The notes beneath the pieces were generated by a model. That model was not told the origin of the DNA. It worked only from the letters and a program-made list of their open reading frames with translations, and made no database searches. Below are positions 47,216 to 57,671 of a stretch of DNA of 64,000 nt, in pieces. A program made the position numbers and the translations under genes. Positions within the stretch are counted from its first letter, which is position 1, and every line of letters starts with the position of its first letter. Source of the DNA: Siphonodentalium dalli (taxonomy: Eukaryota; Mollusca; Scaphopoda; Gadilida; Siphonodentaliidae); NCBI GenBank assembly GCA_032622095.1, contig CP136066.1, positions 65,604,278 through 65,668,277 on the forward strand. The letters are read 5' to 3'.

Positions 47216-48280
47216 GTCTGCTCTCCTGTGATTTCCTCGTGGAGAGGACTGTGTTACGTATAATATTCTTTACGTTATAAAAGGGAACATTTGACGCACT
47301 AGCATGTGTGGTTGCTCCGATACGTGCCACGTACGATTCATATTATTCAGCTTATCAATTAATATATCTACATGTAGTTACTCGATTTGGAAAGCACAAG
47401 ATTATGTTAAAGCGAATAATTATGTAAAATATGTAGTGCCGTCAGGGCAGAATTTCAAGGGCTAATTTATTTATTGTAGGATTTGAAAACGTATTTCAAA
47501 TTGTTATAACTATGAATGTATTGGACAATGTTAGAATGTTAAAAGGTATTTTTAGTTGCCAACTTTTATTTGGTGCAGTTGTCTGTGTGTTTTTTTTTTC
47601 GTAACTGGCAAAACGGTCATATGGGACATATATGGTTAATAAAGCCGGTTGCGCTCTAGTTATCGACTTGAGGGATGAAACTGTGGCACAAATGGGGCTG
47701 CCCTATACGACAGTACACGAATCAGCTCGCTGCGAGGACTGGTCGTATTTCACTTAACTTGCAATATCGAATATCGTAGTTTTTATTTTCGTGAATTGAA
47801 AATTGAGCTTTGAGGAAAGTAAACAAGTGTCTTATCAAATGTATTGACTCCTTTCACTAACCTTTTTTTATGATTTTAGACCATTGTCTAATTCATTCTT
47901 AGTTTTAACAATTGTAAATATGTTTACACGATCTGTGATATGCAAGTTGCCAAATAAAGATACCTTTTAACATTCTATAGTATGAAGTTTGAACCAATAT
48001 ATTCTTAGTTCTTACAATTGGTAATACGTTCTCACATTCTACAATATATAAATTAGCACTTGCAATTGTGACCCTGATGGTCTTCCATAAATAAAGTGAA
48101 ATGACTGAATTGCTGTATTCCCCTGTAATCGATATCCAGTTATGCAGTTTGAATTCTGCGATTGATATCAAAGAGGAACCAATGCAGTATATGCATACGG
48201 TACAATGGGTGGTGCCTCGCAATCTTCCGTGGCGGTTGTTACTGTCAAAATTATATATAAATTTCATTACCAGTAGCAGT
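47216..48280. other. No gene confidently recognised
   Basis: If the TRIM-type gene continues downstream, further minus-strand exons would lie here, but no domain could be recognised. The minus-strand frame at 47905-48267 is open for 120 codons and unlike anything I know. Confidence 0.45.
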
Positions 48281-48716
48281 TTACATTAATATTATGTCAC
48301 CCACAGTATATATCTTGGATGCCGGTGAGAACGATATCTTTTCTGGATCCCATTTATAACGAACATTACCTAAATCGTCGCTGAGAGATTCAATCTTCGA
48401 GTCGTACGTTTCTGGTGCGTTTAGGAAAGAAATTGTATGGCGTTGATTGTCACGCACAACGGATATTTCTGACTGCATATTTCGTGATTGCTCCAGAATT
48501 TTATCCAGCGCTTCGCATATATCAGTTATTACAACTCCATGTGATGCGTGCTTTTTTTCTCGCTTTTTTTCTCGCTTCTGACTTCAGTTTTTCTTTGATG
48601 ACACACGCATCATGCAGTCTCTGAAGATCGCTTTTAAACAACTTTCGAAAATCTAACTGATAGTATACATATTCATATATGTCATATTTTTTATTAAAAG
48701 TCAAATGTTGAAGCAT
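48281..48716 (-). pseudogene. Possible coiled-coil exon of the TRIM-type gene, frameshifted
   Basis: Two minus-strand frames overlap. The first (48716 to 48522) reads KSDLQRLHDACVIKEKLKSE and then repeats ARKK. The second (48281 up to ~48560) reads ITDICEALDKILEQSRNMQS, EISVVRDNQRHTISFLNAPE and YDSKIESLSDDLGNV. Together they resemble the amphipathic helix after a B-box in TRIM proteins. They are offset by one base around two A7 runs (48547-48573), so slippage probably broke the frame. An acceptor-like TCTTCAG precedes RLHDACV. Position and strand fit the RING and B-box exon upstream. The family call is tentative. Confidence 0.4.
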
Positions 48717-48739
48717 AAACAGTCAAATAAAATCGGTAA

Positions 48740-49140
48740 TTAACCCTTTACGCAACAAACCGGCCAAAACCGGCCAAATAAAGCTTCAACAGCCTAAAAT
48801 ATCTTGGGTCTGTCTCAATAAAACCATACAAATATGGATATCATTGGAACCGGCTCCTTGACCACATTGTGATGGTTACAGTTATGCCCTGTGCCAATGC
48901 ATTATCATATATATGCGAGTCGACCATAGGTCGCCTCGCATATATAAGAGAATGCATTGGCCTAAACAAAATCTTTTTTTAACACTTTTTACCATTTTTT
49001 TCTTACATTCTTTAACAATTTTATAATTTTTAATGTGTTAAGCCAATGCATTATCTTATATATGCCAGGCGACCTATGGTCGACTCGCATATATAAGAGA
49101 ATGCATTGGCACAGGGCCCTTCTGTTGGGTAAAGGGTTAA
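48740..49140. mobile_element. TTAA-flanked MITE M2 with two internal 69-bp palindromes
   Basis: Ends are TTAACCCTTTACGCAAC and GTTGGGTAAAGGGTTAA. Inside, CCCTGTGCCAATGCATTATC (48887) and its inverse (to 49116) form a second inverted pair, each leading into a near-perfect palindrome (48893-48961 and 49042-49110; GCCAATGCATT...TATATATGCGAG...CTCGCATATATA...AATGCATTGGC). TTAA plus CCCTTT ends fit a piggyBac-mobilised MITE. It lies between the B-box and coiled-coil parts of the TRIM-type gene, presumably in an intron. A partial copy is at 40040. Confidence 0.9.
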
Positions 49141-49197
49141 TATAACAGCAATCAAAGAATGGAATCGCTGATCATGATAACTGCTGGTGATTCTTTC

Positions 49198-49305
49198 TCG
49201 GCTCCATCAGAGGATACACCCATTTCCGAAATACAAACATCAAGCTTACTCTCGGCTCCATCAGAGGATACACCCATTTCCGAAATACAAACATCAAGCT
49301 TACTC
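49198..49305 (-). repeat. 54-bp exact tandem duplication, in frame on the minus strand
   Basis: TCGGCTCCATCAGAGGATAC... is repeated exactly at 49198 and 49252. On the minus strand the 54-bp period equals 18 codons and encodes ESKLDVCISEMGVSSDGA twice in an open frame (KHLSISQKAESK before it, ESPAVIMISDSIL then stop after it). It lies between the B-box and coiled-coil segments of the TRIM-type gene, so it may be part of a coding exon. Confidence 0.75.
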
Positions 49306-50188
49306 TCGGCTTTTTGGGATATTGATAAGTGTTTATATATGTCATACCTTACTAGCTAGTCGTCACAAATGAAGACACCACACACCATAATGAAGGAGAC
49401 CATTCAATGTCAAAATTGTGAGGATCTTTGCAAATGTCTGGTATTTTCGAGTTGGAATGATCACAAGATCGTGTGGTAATGTCCCGGTGTTTAAGAGTGG
49501 AGCACAATGTTTTTTGGTGATCATAACAGTAAAATGTATGCTCATGTTTGTGAGCCACGCATTCGTTTGGAAATGTCTTCAAGGTTGTCAATTCTGGTGT
49601 CTCGTGTTTCTTCTTTTGCTCGGTAACTACAAATGGGCGCTGAACATTTCTAGGGTAATCATCAGATCTTTTTCCGTGCCTGTTCTTGTTCTCTTAAACC
49701 CCTGTAACACTCAGGCCGGCGCCCTCACTGCGCTGCAAAAGTACCAACATATGAGTAACACGCAGGAGGAGCGCCGAAAACTGTCGAAAATAGTCAAACT
49801 TTTAAAACAAAGTATGCTCCTATTGCGTTCCTACTTTGTCAAGTCTCGCGCTCTTAGTGCGTTCAAGTCGCTGTCATTGTGATGCTAGTACGTTCGCAAA
49901 ACGTTCTCTGCGCGGGCGCGGAGAGTATAGATAGCGCATCCTGCGTTCTCCAGTCATAGTCAGTTTTTAAGTTGTGGGGAAAATACCTAACACTCCACAA
50001 TAGATTAGCTGTCCGATTAAACTACTGTCACACTCCGCTGCGATCAGGCCGGCGCTTGCATTGCGCTGAAAAATAATCAAAGCGCCAAGCAAAGCGCAGT
50101 AAGGTACCCAAGAACGTATTGGTGACGCAGTGGACACTGGCTAGGACGGGAGAGGGTCCCCGTGATCGCCCCAGAGCGCCAGAGCGCC

Positions 50189-50220
50189 GCGCTTGTTTTG
50201 TGCATGCACAAAACAAGCGC
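50189..50220. repeat. Perfect 32-bp palindrome inside M3
   Basis: GCGCTTGTTTTGTGCA followed immediately by its exact reverse complement. A one-base variant (TGCATGCATAAAA) is at 51434-51465 in the other arm. Confidence 0.95.
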
Positions 50221-50437
50221 AGAGGTTCGGCGTTCTGACCAGGCGTAGTACCGTTGCCATGACATCGTAAGGCGTACTAACAACGCAATGACAACGACTT
50301 GAACGCATTAAGAGCGTTTACGACGTGGATGAAACGCAGTGAGAGCGTATGAGAACGTGAGACTTGACAAAGCAGGAACGCAATAGGTCGTAAAAGAGCG
50401 CGAAAACGTGATAAGCGGGATAGGGGCATAGCTTGTC

Positions 50438-50910
50438 ACGCGCGCCGCATGTATGACTGGTGGGGAGTTTCTCGTTTCGCATGCGGGCTGACATTATCAA
50501 TGGGTGTTTTATTAGTTTTATTTATAGAATGGGAATTTTTGGGAATATTTAAAAGTCAAACTGCGAGCTGGAGGCCGAGTCCCGTAAAAGGTGCTTGTAG
50601 TTGGGGAAATTAAATTTCGTTTATTGTGTTAATCAACGTTGATTAATGTTGATTTTTGGTTTGTGGGAAACTATATGTGTATTACAAATGAAAAAAAAAT
50701 TTGCAGCCCACTGGGGGGTTGTGATCGGAGACGGTCGAGTCGACCACCGGTTCGTTAATTTGGTGCTGGTTGTTATTGTTATTTAACGGAATTCTGAGTT
50801 GGTCATTCGCAAAACCAATATATTTTATATTCTACAATTACCTTCTTGGGTTTATAATATATGATCTTGAGCGCGTTACCATTTCTGACATTGGTTCTCT
50901 TGTTTTAACA
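50438..50910 (+). mobile_element. Dispersed element R3, copy 2 (nested)
   Basis: Reverse complement of 16935-17410 over the whole length: GGGAGTTTCTCGTTTCGCAT, GAGCTGGAGGCCGAGTCCCG, TTAATCAACGTTGATTAATG, CGGAGACGGTCGAGTCG and TTACCATTTCTGACATTGGT. Confidence 0.88.
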
Positions 50911-51899
50911 GATTGAAAATTTCTGACAATTTTCCGCGCTTCCACTGTGCGTTACTCGTATTTTGATACTTTTTCAACTCAAAGCAAATGCCAGCTTGAT
51001 CGCAGTGGAGTGTGACAGTGGTATGAGCAGACCGCATTTCAAAGAGGGATCGTAGTGTAAACCTGTTGTAAACGCCGGAAGAACGCCATGTATAACGATT
51101 GGGCGTAAAGCGAGCGCCAGAGTCGCAGTGGCAGCACAATGTGGACGTTCTATGAGCGGGAACCAGTCCATAACACCCCATGACAGCGCAGAAAGAGCGC
51201 AATAAGTTTTGGACAGAGCCTCATTGAGCGTATTAAGGACGGGAAAGGCACGTAGGGATAATTTGATTAAGCTCACTGTAGTCGCAAAAGACAAGATTAA
51301 TTTCTTGCTGCGACCACGAGAAGCTAATATGCGCTCTTGCTACGTACACATAACGCTCACGTCGCTCGATTGGCGCTTTGCTTTGCGCTGTCACGGCGAC
51401 AGTACTACGTCCTGGTCAGAACGCCGAGCCTCTGCGCTTGTTTTGTGCATGCATAAAACAAGCGCGGCGCTCTGGCACCTATGGGCGACCATGAAGATCC
51501 TCGGCCGTTGTAGCCAGTGTCCACTGCGTCACCAATCGGTTCTTGGAGACCTTAGTGCGTTTAGTGGGCGCTGTGATACGTTTGCAGCGCAATGAGAGCG
51601 CCGGCCTGAGTGTGACAGGGGCTTAACTCGGTAACTGCAGATTGGAGCTGGAAATTTCTAGGATATTGTTCAGACCATTTACCGTCATATCCTACTGGGA
51701 TGGAGAAATTCTTTCTGCATAGTGAACATTGATATTCTAGAGCAAGCGGGTTTTTGCTGACGATCGACTCGATAATGTCATCAAGACATTTACCACATAA
51801 ACTGTGGCCACAGGGTAAGCTTCTTGGTTCGGTGAACAGCTCAAGGCACACTGAACACGATAAACTGTTCGCATATTCGGCGTCACTGTCCATGCTTTG

Positions 51900-52550
51900 T
51901 TCCTATTCAAAAGATTTGAGCAATAAATAAACATGAATGAAGCATATACAGTAGATCATATTGATGTATTGAGATATAGCTCCAAGATATATAAATATTT
52001 AATTTTAACAATAAAATAGATCTCAACATGGTGATATATCACTTTTACTGGAGTCAGATTTGAGCGCGAGGATATCTGTTTTCAGCCTTCCCGGTGTTAT
52101 GTTAAATGAGATTGACATAAAACACTGAATTATTGTATCTAATTATGTAGATTGAAAGATACTTTATAACAAGAAGTACACATAAATTTGACAATGCGGT
52201 GATAAATTTGATCAAGTTATATAGAATTTGTGTCAATTAAAATATGTATTTTAAAATTAAAATGTATGATGGCGATGGCACAAGTGCAACATGTGATTTG
52301 CGGAGTGGTCCATGGTTTGGTGGGACCCATCATGAACCCCCACTACTTGATTTCTTTGATATTTCCATGCACCCTAATGTGTATTGTTCAGACAAAATGA
52401 TGTTAACAGCAAATATCTTGGGTCCTAGTGTACCTACTTGGTCAAAGTTTAGCCTTACTCAGTTACTCTGTTTGTACGATTATGGTGGGGTTGGGTTTGG
52501 GGAACAGCAATCCCATATAAGTGATGTCATTGCGATTGGATTTTAACGGA
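51900..52550. other. No gene confidently recognised
   Basis: The 5' flank of the TRIM-type gene. A plus-strand frame at 52244-52546 (100 codons) has no recognisable domain. Confidence 0.5.
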
Positions 52551-52552
52551 TG

Positions 52553-52675
52553 ATATATACGACCCACTTTTTCCATTGACATTACAAAACTTATGTACAA
52601 GAGAAATTGAATGTTATATACGACCCACTTTTTCCATTGACATTAAAAAACTTATGTACAAGAGAAATTGAATGT
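52553..52675 (+). repeat. 61-bp tandem duplication
   Basis: TATATACGACCCACTTTTTC...GTACAAGAGAAATTGAATG occurs twice, 61 bp apart, with one substitution visible. GAATGTTGAACGAATGTTGA variants continue to ~52740 and again at 52975-53040. Confidence 0.92.
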
Positions 52676-52786
52676 TGAACGAATGTTGAATCCTGAATGT
52701 TGTGCTAACTGCGCAAGAATGTTGGACGGATGTTGAATGTGCTCTATATGCCCGATCCGATTATGGGTATATGATATGCACCCCTC

Positions 52787-52858
52787 TCTCTCTCTCTCCC
52801 TCTCTATCTCTCTCTCTCTCCTCTCTCTCTCTTCTCTCTCTCTCTCTCTCTCTCTATA
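52787..52858 (+). repeat. (CT)n microsatellite
   Basis: About 70 bp of CT repeats with a few breaks. Confidence 0.98.
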
Positions 52859-53378
52859 TGTTGTCTCCACCCGAATTAAAAATTCTCAAAAATGAGTATC
52901 GAATACTCTAGAGTTTTATAGGGGCGCTATAATGACTATATATACGACCCAATTGATTCATTCACGTTAAAAATTGAATGTTAAACGAATGTTGAATGTT
53001 GTGCTAACTTCACACGAATGATGAACGAATGTTGAATGTTGTACTAAATTGACGGACCCCATTTTATCATGAGTCTACTTATGACTGATTGAGTTGTCCG
53101 TTTCACAATTTACCCCCCCCCCGCGTTTTTGCTATTCTAATGGGAGAGCACTTATAAGTTTTTGTTTTGCTATGCTTAAAAGATGATATGTCGACAGAAA
53201 CGGTGCAAAAACAATACCAACCGACGATATACTCTAAGTGTACGTTATAATGAAATATCTTTATATAATATGCTTATATTTGATAGTCCGATCGTATTGA
53301 AGTTGGAAGAGTTTCTAGGGTTACGATTAAGCTTGGGCTGCTCTACTTAAGGAATTTTCACCTTTTTTTTCTTCAAAA

Positions 53379-54094
53379 ATCTCAATTTCAAACTATAAAT
53401 TTGAATGGGGAAATCATTATCCTCTATAACCAATCTATGCTATAATACTATAACAACACCTGTTCACCCTCATAATATGTTCAATAATTTTCAAATTATG
53501 TAAAAAAAAAGTGGGTTTTAAAACAAAATCCAGATTTAATTTAGGTAGGTCGATAGTGAGTTTCACATGAAACATTTTCAAAAACACACTGAATTATCTG
53601 AACTATGAACCCAATTAGGTTATGAGCTCAGTCTAACATCTGAAATCGTGACTGCGAGAAATTAAATAAATTTAAGTTTTTTTTTTTGGCGGCAGAAATA
53701 TTTTGTTAAAGTTGTCCAAAACAACATAAAACTACATAAATATTATTCAACTACGTTTTCTCTTCCTTTCAAACATTATGTAGTTTTATGGTTATTTTTC
53801 CTTTTAAAAAAATAGTTTGATTCATTTGCACGCAGACACTCGTGATTTCAATTGGTAGACTGAGCTCATACCCTAGTTCAGTTCATTGTCCAAAAAATTC
53901 AGTGTGTTTTTTGCAAAGATTTCCTGTCCTATTCTCTATCGACCTACCTAAACAAATCTGGGTTTTTTTAAACCTCCTGTTAACATAGTTGGAAAATATA
54001 TCTCATATTTTGAGGGTAAATAGTTGTTGTGCAGCATACATTGTTTATAAGGGTAAAGATTTTTATCTTCAATATGATAGTTTGAAATTGAGAT
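53379..54094. mobile_element. Fold-back element FB1, copy 2
   Basis: Imperfect long inverted repeat. Left arm has ATCTCAATTTCAAACTAT, TTCACCCTCA, TTTAGGTAGGTCGATAG, CACACTGAATT and ATGAGCTCAGTCTAACATCT; right arm has the inverse in the same order back to ATAGTTTGAAATTGAGAT (to 54094). Arms are about 290 bp, centre ~150 bp. Non-coding. The 45.4-kb copy is direct. Confidence 0.8.
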
Positions 54095-55990
54095 GTTTTA
54101 ATATGCTTATTTGAGGTGGTTATGAAGTGTTAAATTGGAAGACAACCAATTTAGAGTTATGACTGAGTTTCCAATAATTCAAACATGTATTTATATATTA
54201 TATTAGATTAATGTGAAGAACATATTTACAACGTCGTTGACGTATATCTTTTTATACAATGTTAATACTCACCTTTTCGGAAGGATTTTCCTGACCCTTC
54301 CTGTGCTTTCCAATAACAGTTCCCATTAACTAAATGTAAGGCTATACTCAACGGGCCCCACTGCTCTATGAAATCTAGGTTAGGTTAAACTCCTGGTTGA
54401 ATGTCAGATGAAATCAACGACCAAATCTATTACATCTTGAGTATCTTTCTCTGGATCTATTGTGTGTGTTATTTTGTTGCCTAGGTGCCTGGCGGTTAAA
54501 GTTGTCATATTCATGTCAAGAAAGTGCCTATCATAGTCTAGGCAAAAACACTGTGTAGGAACTGTTACATCGGAAGTCGTTCTATCGCCGGTATTGTGAT
54601 GGTTCTTGCCTGATTTGTTACGGTTCCTGATGATTGAAAATAATCATTTTGGTGACAAAATCACGCATAATTATAGATATCTTGAATATATTAAACTTTC
54701 CTGAATGAACAGAGGCTGCAGAAGTGCCGTTTTATCGAAACATGAACTCTAGACCACAATTAACTCGGTAGTAGCGAGTTAACGTGTAAATATCAACATG
54801 TTATCACTGAAAATCAAGCCAAGTGGACGCAATTTCTTTGTTTTTCGTGGCGTATAAAATATGAAACGCATTCTGAAGACAAACACTGACTATAAAGTGT
54901 ACCCGTGTTATTCTTTTGTAAAATAGCTGAGAACGTATCCCGATAGGGGTTGATAATTGGGAGCTGTGACCTCGTAATCAACACGGGTGCGTGTTACGGT
55001 TCTATTTCAAACCGATCATGGCTGTGACGGTTCTGTCCATGAGATTTATTCGAACGATTTCTGCACTTAGGTCCGAAAATCGTCTTGTGTATCTGACATT
55101 TTAAACCAGATAATGTCTGTAGCTTATGTAATTTGCATAATAGAACAGGTATATTAAGAAATAACACAATAAATATATAATACGGGAGATGAAGTGACAT
55201 TAATAGGCAGAAATAAAATATTGAAAGTCCCGATGAGTATAGTATCATAATCATGCCCGCCTATATAAATGACCAATGGTAATATAAATCTACTCTCAGG
55301 AGAATATGAGATGTTATATTCATTTACTTAATCTGGGCATTATTGAAAGATCCAGGTGTGTCAATGCCAGCGCCATCATATTTCCTCCTCTGAAGTCCGC
55401 CTGAGGGACATTTACACATGTTTGTCGCCCAGACATGAATATAACTTATGAAATCACGTTCAACTGAATCATTGATAGGTTATGACGTGGTTGGGGTGGG
55501 GTGGGGACTTGGGGAGGGGTGCTTAATTGGTGTCTATCCCCAACTTTGGTCAAAATGTTCAACAGTTACAAATTTCTTATCTTACAATAGATTGGTTTGA
55601 AATTTAACACCAACAATATGTTGAATTTGTTCTCTTAATTTGATTTGACAACAATTCAATAGTGGGGATTTTGTCGTTTCCAATCTTGTGGGGTGGGGGC
55701 ACCAGGTTTGTAACTTCCAACATTTGGGAATCTTGAAGCCAGTCTAGATGTTTTTTGCAATTTTCAGGTTCAGATATCCACATTTTCTCACTGGGCCCAT
55801 GTATCCTGAGTTTCTCCCCCGGTTTGCATGGTGGCCAATCAAAGGCTACTGATCAATTCACTTCAGAATGGTGTACTTGACACGTTAGTAGCGAGGAATA
55901 ATAATGTGCCTTATAAAAGCCAGGTTCAGACACCCATAACACTAATTTTTAATGATTCATTTGTATGAATGTTTAGCTAATAATTCAAAC
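54095..55990. other. No gene recognised
   Basis: No convincing coding exon. The minus-strand frame at 54994-55254 is hydrophobic at its start but short and unlike a known family. Confidence 0.5.
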
Positions 55991-55995
55991 AATCT

Positions 55996-56303
55996 GTTAC
56001 TGCATGTTGAATTTAATAGCTGAGCATTCCTACAAATGAATCAATAGGATCCAAGTCGCTGCAGTCGCTGCTCTTTATAGCACATTTAGTCACCAAAGGA
56101 TTAACATCCATATAATAATATTTGTAACTGCATGATTCTTTTCTCTTTTTTATATGTTACTGCTTGTTGAACTTAATAGCTAAGCATTCCTACAAATTAA
56201 TCAATAGGATTCAAGACAATTCGCAGTACAGCGCATTTAGTAACCAAAGGTTTAACATCCATATAATAATATTCGTAACTGTAGGATTCTTTGCTTTTTT
56301 ATA
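55996..56303 (+). repeat. 160-bp tandem duplication
   Basis: GTTACTGC.TGTTGAA.TTAATAGCT.AGCATTCC at 55996 and 56156; each continues with TTTAACATCCATATAATAAT-type sequence and TTCTTT. Moderately diverged. Confidence 0.9.
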
Positions 56304-56559
56304 TCTTCTATTACAAAATCAGAGATCCCTAGTCAATCTAAAATATGATTGAATGGAAGATTATCGTGCTTGTATATGCTTTAATAGCTACATATTCTAG
56401 AATTCTAGAATTTAACCTAGATAAGCAGCAACAAGCAAGCGGATGCCCGACATAAACTTCATAAACTGCGTAATCAGAACATTGTATGGGTGTCAACGAA
56501 CTTTTACCGTCTTATATTTTTGGCTTTTTGTTGAGTAAAATACGTCTACGAAAATAGAC

Positions 56560-57125
56560 AACGCTAGCCGATGTGCCCCCCTCTTCGTCCGGGCTATTTA
56601 GGGATTTTTTGTGATCGTCTCCGCCTGGGCAAACTATTGTTCGATCGGCCAAGAAACATGCCTATATGAGCGAGTATGGTCAAGGTCAATGACGTGGTCG
56701 CACGTGAAATTGGACCCACCATATTGTTCCCGGGATCATAGTAGGCCTACATTATACCAAATTTGAGTCGGATCGGTCGAGGTCCAGAAAAATGCCTATA
56801 TGAGCGTAAATGAGCGAGGTCAATGTCAAGGACACGGTCGCAAGTGAAATTGGACCCGATTATATTGTTCCAGTGATCAAAGTAGAACCAGCTACCAAAT
56901 TTGAGTGGGATCGGTCGAGGTCCAGAAACATGCCTATATGAGCGTATTTGAGCGAGGTCAAGGTCAAGGACACGGACGCACGTGAAATTTGACCCGCCTA
57001 TATTGTTCCCCGGATTAAAGTAGGCCTACACACCAAAATTGAGTCGGATCGGTCGAGCAGTTTTTCGAGTCTATAACACAAATACATACATACAGACAGA
57101 AGTTCCAAAATATATAATAGATAAA
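56560..57125 (+). repeat. Satellite element S2, copy 2 (three ~125-bp units)
   Basis: Head CGATGTGCCC...CTTCGTCCGGGCTATTTAGG, then three units with ATGCCTATATGAGCG, GACACGGTCGCA, GTGAAATTGGACCC, ATTGTTCC, AAGTAGG and GAGTCGGATCGGTCGAG. The tail is ACATACAGACAGAAGTTCC followed by AAAATATATAATAGAT. The head and tail match those of S1 at 45690-46515, but the core unit differs. The 34.3-kb copy is inverted. Confidence 0.88.
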
Positions 57126-57671
57126 ATACAAGACAGATAACTCTATATATCCCGTCTACGCTCACACTTTACGAAGTCCAGCGCAATGAAATTTCACTAT
57201 TGTTAACCGGCTGTTGACTCATGGAAATGTCGGACCTGCAAAACAAATATTTGGTAAACAATCAGCAGGACATTAGATATTTGACCATTGCAAACTTTGC
57301 AACTGTTTTCGTTAACAGTGACCATATTGGTGGATCTATCATTGATCGAGTTTCATTTTAGTAAAAAAATGTCAAATTCAAAAATTATACCAATGTGGCC
57401 AAAACAAATTTGTGAGCCAAGGGTGTGTTAAATTTGAAAAAAATTACTGCGTGGTGTCTGCTTTGGACATTTGAGTGGAAGAAGACAGCTTTCGCACGCA
57501 TCGGATGTAATTGACGAATTTAAAAAATCACAACCATCGAAAAATAAGCTCATACACGCGGAAAATCAAAGTTGTAACATGGGATAATCTCCATGCCATG
57601 GTTGTGTGTTGTTGTGCTTGACAGGACATTACCGAGACAACGTGCACAACAAATAACACGAACAGACGAAT
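57126..57671. other. No intact gene; possible flank of the Tc1-like element
   Basis: AT-rich. Terminal inverted repeats of the downstream transposase relic could not be located. Confidence 0.5.

Larger units (their letters stand above)
49698..51622. mobile_element. 1.9-kb TTAA-flanked TIR element M3 in the TRIM exon, with nested elements
   Basis: Ends ACCCCTGTAACACTCAGGCC and its inverse GGCCTGAGTGTGACAGGGGC, flanked by TTAA at 49694-49697 and 51623-51626. Inside, a second TIR pair, ACTGTCACACTCCGCTGCGA (from ~50027) and its inverse near 51001-51027, brackets an R3 copy (50438-50910). The right end in reverse complement also matches 50040-50270 directly, and 49810-49890 is inverted at 50270-50385. 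This looks like related elements inserted into each other. Rich in GAGCGC/GCGCTC. No transposase frame was recognised. Confidence 0.85.
49352..51893 (-). pseudogene. TRIM-type RING / B-box exon, split by a 1.9-kb transposon
   Basis: ATG at 51893, preceded by an acceptor-like TTTGAATAG. Residues 13-59 form a C3HC4 RING: C13-x2-C16, C28-x-H30-x2-C33-x2-C36, C56-x2-C59 (LPCGHSLCGKC is diagnostic). RING domains of TRIM proteins are E3 ubiquitin ligases. The linker KWSEQYPRNFQLQSAVTEL runs into a TTAA (51623-51626) where a TIR element begins. On its other side (49694-49697) the gene continues as REQEQARKK, then a second linker copy (RSDDYPRNVQRPFVVTE), then a B-box (ECVAHKHEHTFYCYDHQKT: C-x2-H-x7-C-x2-H-x4-C) and HRD. 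The two linker copies differ in phase by one base, removable in an A5 run at 49668-49672. One B-box ligand is Leu instead of Cys. The frame ends at 49352. Without excision the gene is interrupted, so I call it a pseudogene. Confidence 0.82.

Noticed and set aside
49610-51690. Long target site duplication around the M3 element
   Set aside because: The flanking ~55-bp similarity is only about 80% and shares protein-level logic; TTAA at both junctions explains the insertion better.
52244-52546. 100-codon gene on the plus strand
   Set aside because: No recognisable domain, no splice context and unremarkable composition.
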